From Aquiluna borgnonia (lineage in GTDB: Bacteria; Actinomycetota; Actinomycetes; Actinomycetales; Microbacteriaceae), in contig NZ_CP054056.1 of NCBI RefSeq assembly GCF_013283855.1, positions 992,001-1,056,000 on the forward strand: a stretch of 64,000 nucleotides of DNA, in the 5' to 3' direction. The position numbers and the translations under genes are program-made. Positions 1 to 9,637 of this stretch are shown piece after piece (within the stretch, counting starts at the first letter, position 1; every line of letters begins with the position of its first letter). The notes beneath the pieces are model-generated. The model worked only from the letters and a program-made list of their open reading frames with translations, ran no database searches and was not told the DNA's origin.

Positions 1-1
1 G

Positions 2-430
2 CTTTTAGCCCTTATCCCTGTTCTCACCGGCTGCGCAGCAACCGTGAACCTTGAGCCCGCCGAATATGCGAACGATCCCGGCTGCGCGGAGGTGATGGTC
101 CGCACGCCAAGTGAAATTTCAGAGCTTGGACAGCGCGAAACCAACGCCCAAGCCACCTCGGCCTGGGGAGATCCGAGTGCTATTTTGCTCCGCTGCGGCC
201 TAGAGCCGGTTGAGGCATCCACTCTCCCCTGCGTGAGTGCCGGGGATGTGGACTGGTTGGTGGATGACTCCACGGCGCCAAACTACCGGTTCATCACTTT
301 TGCCAGGACTCCCGCGGTCGAGGTCATTGTTGACTCAACCCTCACCAGCGGAGTGTCGGCCCTTGAGGCGCTGGCTTCAGCCGTCTCAAAACTGCCGGCA
401 ACAAAACGCTGCACCGAAATTAGTGGTTAG
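2..430 (+). CDS. DUF3515-like lipoprotein, 5' end outside window
   Basis: The open frame enters at the left edge, so the start codon lies upstream. The first visible residues form the end of a lipoprotein signal peptide with lipobox LTGC, then a short secreted domain of about 130 residues rich in small and acidic residues. Two later cysteines (in RCGLEP and LPCVSA) may form a disulfide. Position next to ddl and the size match the actinobacterial DUF3515 lipoproteins that commonly accompany ddl. The molecular role of that family is not known to me. The stop overlaps the convergent ddl stop by 4 bp. The internal GTG at 44 is not a real start, because the lipobox lies upstream of it. Confidence 0.75.
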   Translation, partial: LLALIPVLTGCAATVNLEPAEYANDPGCAEVMVRTPSEISELGQRETNAQATSAWGDPSAILLRCGLEPVEASTLPCVSAGDVDWLVDDSTAPNYRFITFARTPAVEVIVDSTLTSGVSALEALASAVSKLPATKRCTEISG

Positions 431-1488
431 CGAGGGGTAGTTCCCTGCCGCAATCCAGTCCGAATCAACTCATCGACGAGCTTCGGATAGCTAAGGCCGG
501 TGGCCTGCCAGAGTGATGGATACATTGAGATCGGTGTGAAGCCTGGCATCGTGTTCACCTCGGTGATGACAAAGCCATCGCTCGTGAGGAAGAAATCGGT
601 GCGTGCAAGGCCCGAGCAACCAAGTGCTCGGAAGGCTCGTTTTGCCAGCTCATGCATTTGCGTCAACTCGGAGTCGCTCAGCGAGGTTGGAACCAGCAGG
701 TCGGCACCCCCGCCGAGATACTTAGCCTCGTAGTCGTAGAACTCCCTGCCCCGAACCACAATTTCACCGGCAAGGGAGACCTCCAGCGCACCGGATTCAA
801 GTTCCAGAACCGCACACTCAACCTCGCGGCCAACGATGCACTGTTCAACCAAAACTGTATTGTCGTGCTGGAACGCGGCTTCAATGGCCGCCCCAAGGGC
901 CTCAAAGCTGTGAACCTTGCTCACACCAACTGAGGAGCCAGAGCGCGAGGGTTTTACAAATAGCGGCAGCTCGAGTCCGGCATGGCAGCGCGCAAGGAAG
1001 TCTGCAGCGTCTCGTTTGAAATCAAGTTCGCCGACAACCAGACCCTTTGCGACGCTGAGTCCGGCCTGGCTAAACAGCGCCTTGGCCTTGGACTTCTCCA
1101 TGGCTACAGCAGAGGCGAGCACGCCGTTACCAACGTAGGGGACGTGGCAAAGCTGCAGGAGCCCCTGCACAGATCCGTCTTCGCCATTGGGGCCGTGCAG
1201 CACTGGAAAGGCGATGTCGATCTTCCCCAAGTCCCTGCCAGAGGCAGTGACCCAGTTTCCCCCGCCGATTGATGGACGAACCTCGTCACTCAACAGCACT
1301 TCGGGGTTCGAAGCGAGGGTCCAAGTTTTATCAATGTCGCAGAGGGTCCACTGCCCGGTCTTGGTGATGCCAATTGGAATCACCTCGTAGCGAGCTGAGT
1401 CAATTGCGCCGGCGACCCCCAGGGCTGTGATGCAGGAGACCGAGTGCTCGGATGACTCTCCTCCGAAAATAAGTGCGACCCTGATCAT
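427..1488 (-). CDS. ddl: D-alanine--D-alanine ligase
   Basis: Cytoplasmic ATP-grasp ligase that makes D-Ala-D-Ala for peptidoglycan precursors. The 353-residue length is normal. The N-terminus carries the family signature GGESSEHSVS (residues 9-18). The middle has the ATP-grasp core with FVKPSRSGSSVGVSK, and the C-terminus has RTDFF and EVNTMPGFTPISMYP, which bind Mg2+ and substrate. It is the last gene of a minus-strand run murA-plsC-gpsA-ddl. Its ATG overlaps the gpsA stop (ATGA), so translational coupling is likely. Confidence 0.97.
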   Translation of the reverse strand: MIRVALIFGGESSEHSVSCITALGVAGAIDSARYEVIPIGITKTGQWTLCDIDKTWTLASNPEVLLSDEVRPSIGGGNWVTASGRDLGKIDIAFPVLHGPNGEDGSVQGLLQLCHVPYVGNGVLASAVAMEKSKAKALFSQAGLSVAKGLVVGELDFKRDAADFLARCHAGLELPLFVKPSRSGSSVGVSKVHSFEALGAAIEAAFQHDNTVLVEQCIVGREVECAVLELESGALEVSLAGEIVVRGREFYDYEAKYLGGGADLLVPTSLSDSELTQMHELAKRAFRALGCSGLARTDFFLTSDGFVITEVNTMPGFTPISMYPSLWQATGLSYPKLVDELIRTGLRQGTTPR

Positions 1489-2486
1489 GACTCGACCTCA
1501 ACGTCATCTGCCAAGTTGAGCTGCCTACCAAAGTCACCGGCACGCATGCGGCCCTCAATCACATCGCTCACCTGAGTGACGATTGGCATCTCAATGCCCT
1601 TTTCCGCTGCAATCTTTAGCACCGGTGCGACCGAACTGAGACCTTCGGCAGTTTGCAGCAGGCGCTTTAGCACCTCTTTTTTGGTGTAGCCGCGACCGAG
1701 CATTTCACCAGCGCGGAAATTTCTGGAGAGCGAAGATTCACTGGTTGCAATCAGGTCACCCAGGCCAGCCAACCCAAACAGTGTGCGACGCCTTGCCCCG
1801 TGAGCCACTGCAAACTTTGTGATTTCTGCAAGTCCCCTGGTCATGATCGAAGCCTTGGTGTTTTGGCCGTAACCAAGGCCGTTCACGATTCCAATTGCGA
1901 CCGCAATCAGGTTCTTCAAGACACCGCCCAGTTCGGTGCCGATGAGGTCGTGATTGGTAAAGACAGTGAAGTAGTCGCTTGAGCAGGTGCGGGCAACCTC
2001 GTTCGCTCGCTCTACATCCGGGCAGGCACAAACTGAAGCAGCCGGTTCCCCCTTGGCAATCTCTAGAGCCAGGTTTGGGCCGGAAACCACCGCCATCTGC
2101 TCGATGGGAAGACCGGTGGCTTCAACCATTACCTGACTCATCCGCAATCCTGAACCCTGCTCCAAGCCCTTGATGAGGCTCACCAGCGTGGCTCCCTTTG
2201 GGATGAACTCCCGCCAAACCTCAAGGTTTTCCCTCAGGGTCTGTGCCGGAACCGCCAGATAAATCTGCTCTGCGCCCTGCAGGGCAGTCGCAACGTCAGA
2301 GGTAGCAAAAAGGCCCGGGGGAAGCTGAATGCCAGGTAGGTAATCGCCGTTGCGGTGAGATTCGTTGATTTCCTGAGCAACTTCCTCTCGGCGCGAGTAC
2401 AGCATGACGTCGCAACCGCCGTCAGCAATAACCTTGGCAATTGTGGTTCCCCAGGAACCTGCACCCATAACTACTACGCGGCTCAA
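1485..2486 (-). CDS. gpsA: NAD(P)-dependent glycerol-3-phosphate dehydrogenase
   Basis: Reduces dihydroxyacetone phosphate to sn-glycerol-3-phosphate for phospholipid synthesis. The 333 residues start with a Rossmann motif GAGSWGTTIA (residues 8-17). The catalytic lysine is K191 in ELGGVLKN, and GLAGLGDLIATSESSLSRN is the C-terminal family signature. It overlaps both neighbours by 4 bp. Directly after plsC, it supplies the substrate pathway that leads to phosphatidic acid. Confidence 0.97.
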   Translation of the reverse strand: MSRVVVMGAGSWGTTIAKVIADGGCDVMLYSRREEVAQEINESHRNGDYLPGIQLPPGLFATSDVATALQGAEQIYLAVPAQTLRENLEVWREFIPKGATLVSLIKGLEQGSGLRMSQVMVEATGLPIEQMAVVSGPNLALEIAKGEPAASVCACPDVERANEVARTCSSDYFTVFTNHDLIGTELGGVLKNLIAVAIGIVNGLGYGQNTKASIMTRGLAEITKFAVAHGARRRTLFGLAGLGDLIATSESSLSRNFRAGEMLGRGYTKKEVLKRLLQTAEGLSSVAPVLKIAAEKGIEMPIVTQVSDVIEGRMRAGDFGRQLNLADDVEVES

Positions 2487-3247
2487 TTTTCTTTCCTAAA
2501 GTTGCCAATCTCACTTTGGCCCTGCTTGGCTGGATCCCAGAGTTCTTCGGGAGGGGTTTCTCCTCTAATCTCCCCCACCAATCCTGCAATTCGCTTCATC
2601 ACCTGGTCGGTTGCCTGGTTCATCTCGGTGGCTGAAATGCCGTCTTTTCTCAGGTGTTCAAAGAACATCGGTTGCCCAATTTTGACCCTGACCACGTGGA
2701 AAGGATTGGGGCGGAACCGCTTCGAGTAGGTTCCAAGAATTTTTTCAATTCCCCAGTGCCCAGCTGGGACGATTGGAAGGCCCAGTTCGATTGCCAACCT
2801 GATGGCACCGGACTTGCCGCGCATCGGCCACTGGTTGGGATCTCTAGTCAGAGTTCCCTCAGGGAAAACCACCACGACCTGGCCAGCCTTTAGAAATTCA
2901 ACCGCAGCCCGAAGTGGCTGCTCGTTCGACTTACCCCCGCGATAAACGGGAATCTGACCGACTTTGGGAAGCAGGGCGCCGATCACTGGGATTCGAAACA
3001 GGGGCTCTTTGGCCAGGTAGTGCGGGGTGCGCTTCATGTGAATGTAGACCGAGTAGGCAAAGGCCAGCGGGTCTAGATAGTTCACGTGGTTGGCGACCAA
3101 GATGTAACCACCCTTGGGGAGATTCTCGATCCCTTCCGTTTTAATTCGGAACATCAGGCGAATCAGCGGTGCCAGAATGGCGGCAACCAAAAAGAAGATC
3201 AGGCTATTTTCCCGCTTGGGGACTTTGGGCAGCTTTGCCTCAGCCAC
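2483..3247 (-). CDS. plsC: 1-acyl-sn-glycerol-3-phosphate acyltransferase
   Basis: PlsC-family membrane-associated acyltransferase that adds the second acyl chain to form phosphatidic acid. A hydrophobic helix at about residues 14-33 is followed by the HX4D motif in NHVNYLD and by FPEGTLTRD, which binds the glycerol phosphate. Length (254) fits the family. The start lies 6 bp from the murA stop, and the 3' end overlaps gpsA by 4 bp. Acyl specificity cannot be told from sequence, so a related acyltransferase acting on another lysolipid is possible. Confidence 0.9.
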   Translation of the reverse strand: MAEAKLPKVPKRENSLIFFLVAAILAPLIRLMFRIKTEGIENLPKGGYILVANHVNYLDPLAFAYSVYIHMKRTPHYLAKEPLFRIPVIGALLPKVGQIPVYRGGKSNEQPLRAAVEFLKAGQVVVVFPEGTLTRDPNQWPMRGKSGAIRLAIELGLPIVPAGHWGIEKILGTYSKRFRPNPFHVVRVKIGQPMFFEHLRKDGISATEMNQATDQVMKRIAGLVGEIRGETPPEELWDPAKQGQSEIGNFRKEN

Positions 3248-3252
3248 GAAGA

Positions 3253-4569
3253 CTAAGCCTCAAACCTAAAGTCGGCGCCCAGTGCGCCCAACTTGTCGAT
3301 AAAACGTTCGTAGCCACGTGAGATCAGCTGCACGTTGGTGACGTTTGAGGTTCCCTCGGCCGCCAGTGCAGCGACCACGTGGCTAAAACCACCGCGCAAG
3401 TCCGGGACTCGGATGTCTGCTCCTCGCAGCGGAGTTGGGCCCGAAATCACGGCGGAGTGATTGAAATTGCGCTGGCCAAAGCGGCAGGGGTTGCCTCCCA
3501 GGCACTCTCGGTAAATCTGAATCTGAGCACCCATTTGCTTGAGCGCATCGGTGAAACCAAATCGGTTTTCGTAAACGGTTTCGTGGACGATTGAAAGTCC
3601 CTGCGCCTGGGTCATGGCAACCACCAGGGGCTGCTGCCAGTCGGTCATAAAACCAGGGTGAACATCGGTTTCAATCACCACTGGTTGAAGTTCGGTGCCC
3701 GGGTGGAAGAAGCGAATGCCGTCCTCTTGAATGTCAAACTGCCCACCAACCTTGCGGAAGACATTCAGGAAAGTCATCATCTCAACCTGGCGAGCGCCAC
3801 CAACAAAAATGTCTCCACCGGTGGCGAGTGCGGCAGCTGCCCAGCTGGCTGCCTCATTGCGATCAAATAGTGCCTGGTGAGTAAAGCCCTTGAGAGATTT
3901 GACACCCTCGATGCGGATCACCCGATCGGTATCAACCGAAATGATGGCACCCATTTTCTGGAGAATAGAAATCAGGTCGATAATTTCCGGCTCAATTGCT
4001 GCCCCGGATAGCTCGGTTAAGCCGCTTGCCGTGGTTGCAGAGAGTAGTACCTGCTCAGTCGCGCCGACCGATGGGTAGGGCAGCGAGATCTTGGCGCCCT
4101 TTAGCCCCTCGGGAGCACTTAGGCGGGTTCCGGTTGGAAGTTTTTCAATTACCGCACCGAAGCTTCTGAGAACATCAAAGTGAAAATCAACCGGCCGGTC
4201 GCCAATCTCACAGCCTCCCAAACCGGGAATGAAGGCCTCACCCAAACGGTGCAGGAGGGGGCCACAAAAAAGAATTGGGATTCTCGAACTGCCAGCGTGA
4301 GCATCGATGTCAACCATGCGAGCCTGCTCGACGTTGGAGGAATCGAGCTTCATGTCTCCCGAAACCGGATCGTGCTCAATGGTCACCCCGTGCAGCTGAA
4401 GCAGCCTGGAGACCACCTCGACATCTGAGATGTGCGGCACGTCTTTTAGAACTGATGGGCTATCCCCCAAAAGCGCCGCAACCATGGCTTTTGTCACCAG
4501 ATTCTTGGCACCTTTTAGGTCAACTCGCCCCTGAAGTGGCTTGCCGCCGTTGATGGTGATCTGGCTCAA
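3253..4569 (-). CDS. murA: UDP-N-acetylglucosamine 1-carboxyvinyltransferase
   Basis: First committed step of peptidoglycan synthesis: transfers enolpyruvate from PEP to UDP-GlcNAc. Catalytic Cys120 lies in GLGGCEIGDRPVDFH, equivalent to Cys115 of the E. coli enzyme and the residue that fosfomycin alkylates. KGAKNLVTKAM at residues 19-29 carries the active-site lysine. The 438 residues are slightly longer than typical. It abuts leuD without a gap (leuD stops at 4570) and is followed by plsC, so cell-wall and lipid genes appear to share the leuCD transcript. Confidence 0.96.
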   Translation of the reverse strand: MSQITINGGKPLQGRVDLKGAKNLVTKAMVAALLGDSPSVLKDVPHISDVEVVSRLLQLHGVTIEHDPVSGDMKLDSSNVEQARMVDIDAHAGSSRIPILFCGPLLHRLGEAFIPGLGGCEIGDRPVDFHFDVLRSFGAVIEKLPTGTRLSAPEGLKGAKISLPYPSVGATEQVLLSATTASGLTELSGAAIEPEIIDLISILQKMGAIISVDTDRVIRIEGVKSLKGFTHQALFDRNEAASWAAAALATGGDIFVGGARQVEMMTFLNVFRKVGGQFDIQEDGIRFFHPGTELQPVVIETDVHPGFMTDWQQPLVVAMTQAQGLSIVHETVYENRFGFTDALKQMGAQIQIYRECLGGNPCRFGQRNFNHSAVISGPTPLRGADIRVPDLRGGFSHVVAALAAEGTSNVTNVQLISRGYERFIDKLGALGADFRFEA

Positions 4570-5175
4570 TCAGACTCCTTTAGCAGGAAGAGTTTTGGGT
4601 CTCCAAGACTCTCGCTTTGCCTCAAACTGGGCAATTGCGGCCTCATTCTGGAGCGTGATGCCAATGTCATCCAGCCCCTCCATGAGACGCCACTTAGTGT
4701 ATTCGTCAATCTCAAAATTAACGCTCACCGCACCGACCGTAAGGAGCTGGTTCGGCAGGTCAACCTTGGCCTCAATGCCCGGATTAGCATCCATCTCAGC
4801 CCAGATTCGCTCGGTGTCAGCCTCGGTAATCACCCCTGTCACCAGGCCCTGCTTGCCAGAATTACCGCGGAAGATGTCTGCGAACTTGGAGCTAAAGACC
4901 GCTTTGAAACCGAAGTCTCGCAGCGCCCAGACGGCGTGCTCACGGGAAGATCCGGTGCCAAAATCTGGCCCGGCTATTAGCACCTGGGCATTTTGGTAGA
5001 TCGGTTGATTTAGAACAAAATCTGGATCCTGCGCGCGCCAGTTTGCAAACAGCCCATCCTCAAAACCGGTCTTGGTGATGCGCTTTAGGTAAACCGCCGG
5101 GATGATCTGATCGGTGTCCACATTGGAGCGCTTCAGCGGAGCGGCAACGCCTTGAAAAACTGAAATCTTCTCCAC
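4570..5175 (-). CDS. leuD: 3-isopropylmalate dehydratase small subunit
   Basis: Swivel-domain subunit of isopropylmalate isomerase in leucine synthesis. It has [14 protein letters not shown] near the N-terminus and the substrate-recognition segment [17 protein letters not shown]. Its 201 residues are the usual length. It directly abuts leuC (stop at 5176, start at 5175) and forms the heterodimer with it. Confidence 0.97.
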   Translation of the reverse strand: MEKISVFQGVAAPLKRSNVDTDQIIPAVYLKRITKTGFEDGLFANWRAQDPDFVLNQPIYQNAQVLIAGPDFGTGSSREHAVWALRDFGFKAVFSSKFADIFRGNSGKQGLVTGVITEADTERIWAEMDANPGIEAKVDLPNQLLTVGAVSVNFEIDEYTKWRLMEGLDDIGITLQNEAAIAQFEAKRESWRPKTLPAKGV

Positions 5176-6591
5176 TTAGGCCTCCAAGTCGGCAGGTGCT
5201 GAAAGGGTTCCTCGGACAGCTGTCGCAGCTGCCACCAGCGGCGAGACCAGGTGGGTTCGAGCGCCCTTGCCCTGCCTTCCCTCAAAGTTTCGGTTCGAGG
5301 TGGAGGCAGCTCTTTCACCGGGGGCCAGCTGGTCGGGATTCATTCCGAGACACATTGAGCAACCTGCGAACCGCCACTCGGCACCAAAGTCCTTGAAGAC
5401 CTTATCCAAGCCCTCCTGCTCGGCCTGGAGGCGAACCTTCTGAGAGCCGGGGACCACCATCATCCTGACCCCATCGGCCTTTTTCTTGCCCTTGATAATT
5501 GCTGCGGCAGCCCGAAGGTCTTCAATACGCGCGTTTGTGCAAGAACCCAAGAACACGGTGTTGACCGAAATCTCTTTCATCGGAGTTCCTGGGGCTAGGT
5601 CCATGTATTCCAGCGCTCGCTCAGCTGCAGCGCGCTCATTCGGATCAGAAATTTCCTCCGGGTTGGGAACACTGTCCAGGAGTGAAACGCCCTGGCCGGG
5701 GTTGGTGCCCCAGGTGACAAAGGGGTCTAGGTTGTCAGCGTCGATGGTGACCTCGGCATCAAATACCGCACCCTCATCGGTGGTTAGGGTCCGCCAATAC
5801 TCCAGGGCTGCGTCCCAGTCTTCACCTTCTGGAGCGTGTGGCCGGCCCTTTAGGTATTCAAAGGTGATCTCATCAGGTGCAACTAGGCCCGCTCGCGCAC
5901 CGGCTTCAATCGACATGTTGCAAATTGTCATGCGGCCCTCCATTGAGAGGGAGCGAATTGCGCTGCCGCGGTATTCCAAGACGTAGCCCTGGCCGCCGCC
6001 GGTTGAGATCTTGGCGATGACGGCAAGGATGATGTCTTTGGCACTCACGCCGGGACGAAGGGTTCCCTCAACGTTGATGGCCATGGTCTTGAAAGGTTGC
6101 AGCGGAAGCGTTTGAGTGGCGAGCACGTGCTCAACCTCACTGGTTCCGATACCCATCGCCAGTGACCCGAAGGCACCGTGGGTTGAGGTGTGAGAGTCGC
6201 CACAAACTATGGTCATTCCGGGCATGGTCAAGCCCAACTGAGGTCCAACTACGTGGACGATGCCCTGGTTTTTATCTCCGAGAGAATGAATGCGAACGCC
6301 AAACTCAGCTGTGTTATCGCGCAGGGCCTGAACCTGAGTCCTTGAGGTGGGATCCGCAATTGGCAGGTGGATGTCAACGGTTGGAGTGTTGTGATCCTCC
6401 GTTGCAATTGTGAGGTCTTTGCGCCTGATGTCGCGACCGGCGAGCCTGAGTCCGTCAAAGGCCTGAGGGCTGGTCACCTCGTGGATCAGGTGGAGGTCAA
6501 TGTAGAGCAAATCTGGAGCACCATTTTCACCCTTGAGGACCAAGTGGTCTCTCCAGAGCTTTTCGGCCAGAGTCAGTGGCTTGTCAGTCAT
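5176..6591 (-). CDS. leuC: 3-isopropylmalate dehydratase large subunit
   Basis: Aconitase-fold subunit of isopropylmalate isomerase (2- to 3-isopropylmalate). The [4Fe-4S] ligands are visible in [11 protein letters not shown] and GCSMCLGMN, and [14 protein letters not shown] is a family signature. I take the ATG at 6591, preceded by GAGGTGAT. A TTG one codon upstream also opens the frame. First gene of the leucine/cell-wall operon and divergent from the MFS gene across about 56 bp. Confidence 0.97.
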   Translation of the reverse strand: MTDKPLTLAEKLWRDHLVLKGENGAPDLLYIDLHLIHEVTSPQAFDGLRLAGRDIRRKDLTIATEDHNTPTVDIHLPIADPTSRTQVQALRDNTAEFGVRIHSLGDKNQGIVHVVGPQLGLTMPGMTIVCGDSHTSTHGAFGSLAMGIGTSEVEHVLATQTLPLQPFKTMAINVEGTLRPGVSAKDIILAVIAKISTGGGQGYVLEYRGSAIRSLSMEGRMTICNMSIEAGARAGLVAPDEITFEYLKGRPHAPEGEDWDAALEYWRTLTTDEGAVFDAEVTIDADNLDPFVTWGTNPGQGVSLLDSVPNPEEISDPNERAAAERALEYMDLAPGTPMKEISVNTVFLGSCTNARIEDLRAAAAIIKGKKKADGVRMMVVPGSQKVRLQAEQEGLDKVFKDFGAEWRFAGCSMCLGMNPDQLAPGERAASTSNRNFEGRQGKGARTHLVSPLVAAATAVRGTLSAPADLEA

Positions 6592-6647
6592 CAATCACCT
6601 CGCGAACGCGTAGGTAAGAAGTTTAGCCCAAGCGCTAGATTAGGAAG

Positions 6648-7889
6648 GTGTCTCAATACCAACCAGCCCAGCTCCAGCAGATCCAGAAGCGAACGGTGAG
6701 AGTCCTCGCAACCGGCCAAGCCCTGGGAGGTTTTGGACTCGGCGCCACGCTATCCGTCGGCGCCCTGATGGCGGTAGAACTCTCTGGAACCCCGGCATGG
6801 TCCGGCGCAGCCGCGACAATTAGCACCCTGGGAAGCGCGATTAGCGCTATACCGTTGGCTAACCTCGCCTACCGAAAGGGGCGCCGGATCGCCCTCGCAT
6901 TTGGAGCATCGCTGGCCATTGCAGGTGCCAGCGGAATGATTCTGGCTGCAGCGATGCGATCATTTCCCGTTGAAATCTTGGCCCTGTTTCTGCTGGGTGC
7001 CGCAAGCGCGGTCTCGCTCCAGGCAAGATTTGCAGCCGCTGACATTCCAGTCTCCGGCCCACGCGGCAGGGATCTGTCACTGGTTGTTTGGGCAACGACC
7101 CTGGGAGCAGTCATTGGACCTAACCTGATTGCCCCGGGAGAGACAATCGGCTTAGCACTTGGCCTACCTCACCTGGGTGGCCCGTTCCTGTTCACGATTT
7201 TGGCCCAGCTTTCGTCCACGCTGGTGTTCTGGTTTGGTCTAAGACCAGACCCACTGCTAATCGCAAAGGAAATTGCCGGTCTCCCCGATAGGCGCAAGAA
7301 CCCCGGGGTTAGGGCCGCTCTAGAGGTAATTCGCGCGAATCCACTGGCAGGCTACGCGGTGCTGACTATCGCACTGAGCCACATGGTGATGGTTGCGGTA
7401 ATGAGCATGACCCCCGCGCACCTTGATTCACACGGACATTCCCTGGCAGAGGTTGGTCTAACCATCTCGCTCCATGTTGCAGGCATGTATGCATTTGCGC
7501 CAGTGTTCGGAGTCCTCACCGACCGCTTGGGGCCGGTTCGAGTCATCGTCGCAGGACAGCTGATCTACTTTGGCTCGCTTTTGCTGGCTGGGTTAGGACA
7601 AGAAGACTACTGGCTGGTGATGGGCGGGCTGTTTCTGCTCGGACTGGGCTGGTCTGCCTCCACCGTTGCAGCCTCTGCGCTGCTGACTCAAGTATTAGGA
7701 ACCGCGGAAAAGACCAAGGTCCAGGGTTTCAGTGACTCACTCATGAACCTATCGGGTGCATTTGGAGGCGCGGTTTCCGGAAGCATTCTGCTCTGGTTCA
7801 GCTTCGGTGGGCTCAATGCGGCTGCCTTGGCTCCGGTGATTTTTATTGTCATCGCAACCAGCTTCTCAAGGCGCTGGCAGGTTAAATAA
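6648..7889 (+). CDS. MFS transporter
   Basis: Major facilitator superfamily protein of about 413 residues with around 12 hydrophobic helices. LANLAYRKGRRIALAFG follows helix 2 (the MFS motif A loop), and FGVLTDRLGPVRVIVAG is the matching repeat in the second half. Substrate unknown; a drug-efflux-type exporter is the most common annotation for such proteins. GTG 6648 is the first start, but the AGGAAG in front is only about 1 nt away. A GTG some 15 codons later (VRVLATGQAL) or leaderless translation is possible. It runs towards tRNA-Glu. Confidence 0.8.
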   Translation: MSQYQPAQLQQIQKRTVRVLATGQALGGFGLGATLSVGALMAVELSGTPAWSGAAATISTLGSAISAIPLANLAYRKGRRIALAFGASLAIAGASGMILAAAMRSFPVEILALFLLGAASAVSLQARFAAADIPVSGPRGRDLSLVVWATTLGAVIGPNLIAPGETIGLALGLPHLGGPFLFTILAQLSSTLVFWFGLRPDPLLIAKEIAGLPDRRKNPGVRAALEVIRANPLAGYAVLTIALSHMVMVAVMSMTPAHLDSHGHSLAEVGLTISLHVAGMYAFAPVFGVLTDRLGPVRVIVAGQLIYFGSLLLAGLGQEDYWLVMGGLFLLGLGWSASTVAASALLTQVLGTAEKTKVQGFSDSLMNLSGAFGGAVSGSILLWFSFGGLNAAALAPVIFIVIATSFSRRWQVK

Positions 7890-7890
7890 G

Positions 7891-7931
7891 AAATCCGCTC
7901 CCAAGACTTATGGTCGATCGGGAGCGGAATT
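7891..7931 (-). terminator. Terminator downstream of tRNA-Glu
   Basis: Inverted repeat with arms at 7891-7902 and 7920-7931 (one mismatch; core TCCGCTCCC/GGGAGCGGA). Read on the minus strand it is followed by a T-rich run (ATTTCTTATTT), as expected for an intrinsic terminator of the tRNA transcript. On the plus strand no T-run follows, so it would serve the MFS gene poorly. Confidence 0.65.
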
Positions 7932-7933
7932 CG

Positions 7934-8006
7934 TGACTCCAGCGGGATTTGAACCCGCGCTACTGCCGTGAGAGGGCAGCGTCCTAGGCCGCTAAACGAT
8001 GGAGCC
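7934..8006 (-). tRNA. tRNA-Glu (anticodon CTC)
   Basis: 73 nt cloverleaf on the minus strand. Acceptor GGCTCCA pairs with TGGAGTC (one G-T), the anticodon stem is CTGCC/GGCAG with loop CTCTCAC, and the T arm GCGGG/CCCGC holds TTCAAAT. The anticodon 34-36 is CTC, reading GAG (Glu). No CCA is encoded. It is transcribed away from the lipid-kinase promoter side and ends in the hairpin at 7891-7931. Confidence 0.95.
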
Positions 8007-8052
8007 GAAAAGCAACCCGTGAAGTCTGCCACAAATCGCTGGCTTTGGCAAT

Positions 8053-8973
8053 CTATGCGCTGAGCATCGCCAGGGCCAGCGGATGAACTTCAACACTGAA
8101 GGGAGCAGCGCCTGTCAGTTCACCATCGCAGGTCATTGGGAAGCCGGCGTTGGAGATTGAGATGGACTTGGCTTTGAATATCTCAACCTCTGGGTACCTC
8201 AGGTGTTCACCGGAATAAACCTTGGGGAAAATCTGCAGCAGTTTCGCCCTTGAAACCTCATGGAGAATGAACACCTCCAGCTCGCCGTCGGTGATGTCAG
8301 ACTGCGGTGAAATCCTCATTCCGCCGCCAAAGTTCTTTACATTGGCAACGCCGCAGAGCATCGCCCTGACAGAGCGCTTAACGCCGTCAGCTTCGAGTTG
8401 ATACTCAATGGGCTTGAAACTTGGCAGTTCCAGAAAAAGCGCCGCCTTATAGCTGTTTGGACCCTTGGGCCATTTCAATGAGTTAGCCCGCTTGGCGCAA
8501 ATCGCATCAAAACCAGCGGAGATGGAGCCCAGCGACCAGAAATCCCGGTCGGCATTTCGAACCCGCATTACATCCACCCGCCTTGGGTTTTCCAGGCCCA
8601 CAACTATGTTGTCCACCGCGGCCTGCGGGTTGCCCAGCTCAATGTTTAGCTCTCTAGCCTGATCATTTCCACTGCCTGCAGGCACCAAACCAAGGGGCAG
8701 CTGGTTGGGAACGCAGATGTTCACCCCGAGCTGGGCAGTGCCATCGCCACCCACTGCAACAACAGCGGAAAGCTCTTGATTATCGATCAGGCCTTGGGCT
8801 TTGGATTTTGCCTCGGCTGCGGAGCCAGCTGACAAGTCCAAAACTCTAAGCCCTTTGGCTCGAAGGGATTCAAAGACCTCCCTGCCGACATCAGCTCCCC
8901 TGCCTCGATTGGCTTTGGGGTTAACGAGCACTCCGATGGGCTTCAAGTCAGGACCTTTCCTAATTTCATACAA
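8053..8973 (-). CDS. Diacylglycerol/lipid kinase family protein
   Basis: DAGK catalytic domain protein (YegS/DgkB/BmrU group), 306 residues. It has VNPKANRGRG at residues 17-26, the nucleotide-binding GGDGTAQLGVN near residue 80, and the GLVPAGSGND substrate motif. The C-terminal half has the typical beta-sandwich with NFGGGMRISPQSDITDGELEV. Such proteins phosphorylate diacylglycerol or related lipids, or act in undecaprenol and glycolipid turnover. The substrate cannot be assigned. An AAGAAGG ribosome site precedes the start. Confidence 0.88.
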   Translation of the reverse strand: MYEIRKGPDLKPIGVLVNPKANRGRGADVGREVFESLRAKGLRVLDLSAGSAAEAKSKAQGLIDNQELSAVVAVGGDGTAQLGVNICVPNQLPLGLVPAGSGNDQARELNIELGNPQAAVDNIVVGLENPRRVDVMRVRNADRDFWSLGSISAGFDAICAKRANSLKWPKGPNSYKAALFLELPSFKPIEYQLEADGVKRSVRAMLCGVANVKNFGGGMRISPQSDITDGELEVFILHEVSRAKLLQIFPKVYSGEHLRYPEVEIFKAKSISISNAGFPMTCDGELTGAAPFSVEVHPLALAMLSA

Positions 8974-9001
8974 ACTTAGGACCTTCTTCTAGGCTTAGGA
9001 C

Positions 9002-9637
9002 ATGGAAATTCGCAAACATGAGCACGCATTTTTGGTGCTTTCCCAAAATGGGCAAACACTCCTGGTTGATCCAGGGCTCTACAGCGAGGTCCTTCCAGAG
9101 CTGAAAGAAGTTGTCGGGGTGGTCTACACCCACCTGCACGATGACCACAGCTTTTTGCCACACGCGCGGCAAATCGCAGACCTTTTCCCAAATGCCCAGC
9201 TTTTTGGCACCGCCGAGGTCAGGGCGAAGTTCGAGGGGTTGGCAGTCACCGCTGTTCACCACGGGGATCACCACGAGGTCGGCAACTTTCAGCTGGATTT
9301 CTTTGGTGATCTACATCAGGAGATTCATCGCAGCATCCCCCTGGTTCAAAACGTGGGAGTTTTGGTCAACTCGACGCTCTACTACCCCGGAGATAGCTAC
9401 ACCGTTTGTGATTACCCAGTGGAGGTTTTAGCCTGCCCCAGCTCAGCCCCCTGGCTAAAAGTGGGTGACTTGATTGACTTTTTGGAGATTCAAAAACCCA
9501 AACGTGCGTTTCCCACCCACAACGCCCTGCTGAGTGAGGCAGGTCATGCCCTGCAAAATAATCGCATCAGGGAATTCGTGGAAAAGCACGGGGGCGAGTT
9601 CGAGTATCTAACCCCGGGTCAAAGCACAAAGGCTTAG
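9002..9637 (+). CDS. Metallo-beta-lactamase-fold hydrolase
   Basis: 211-residue MBL-fold protein of the UlaG/RomA-like branch. The metal motif is THLHDDH (around residues 38-44), with further candidate ligands in VTAVHHGDHHEVG, YYPGDSY and the C-terminal FPTHNA. Function unknown. Related proteins act on phosphodiester or lactone substrates. No signal peptide, so cytoplasmic. It converges with the small membrane-protein gene (4 bp overlap) and has a divergent start relative to the lipid kinase. Confidence 0.8.
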   Translation: MEIRKHEHAFLVLSQNGQTLLVDPGLYSEVLPELKEVVGVVYTHLHDDHSFLPHARQIADLFPNAQLFGTAEVRAKFEGLAVTAVHHGDHHEVGNFQLDFFGDLHQEIHRSIPLVQNVGVLVNSTLYYPGDSYTVCDYPVEVLACPSSAPWLKVGDLIDFLEIQKPKRAFPTHNALLSEAGHALQNNRIREFVEKHGGEFEYLTPGQSTKA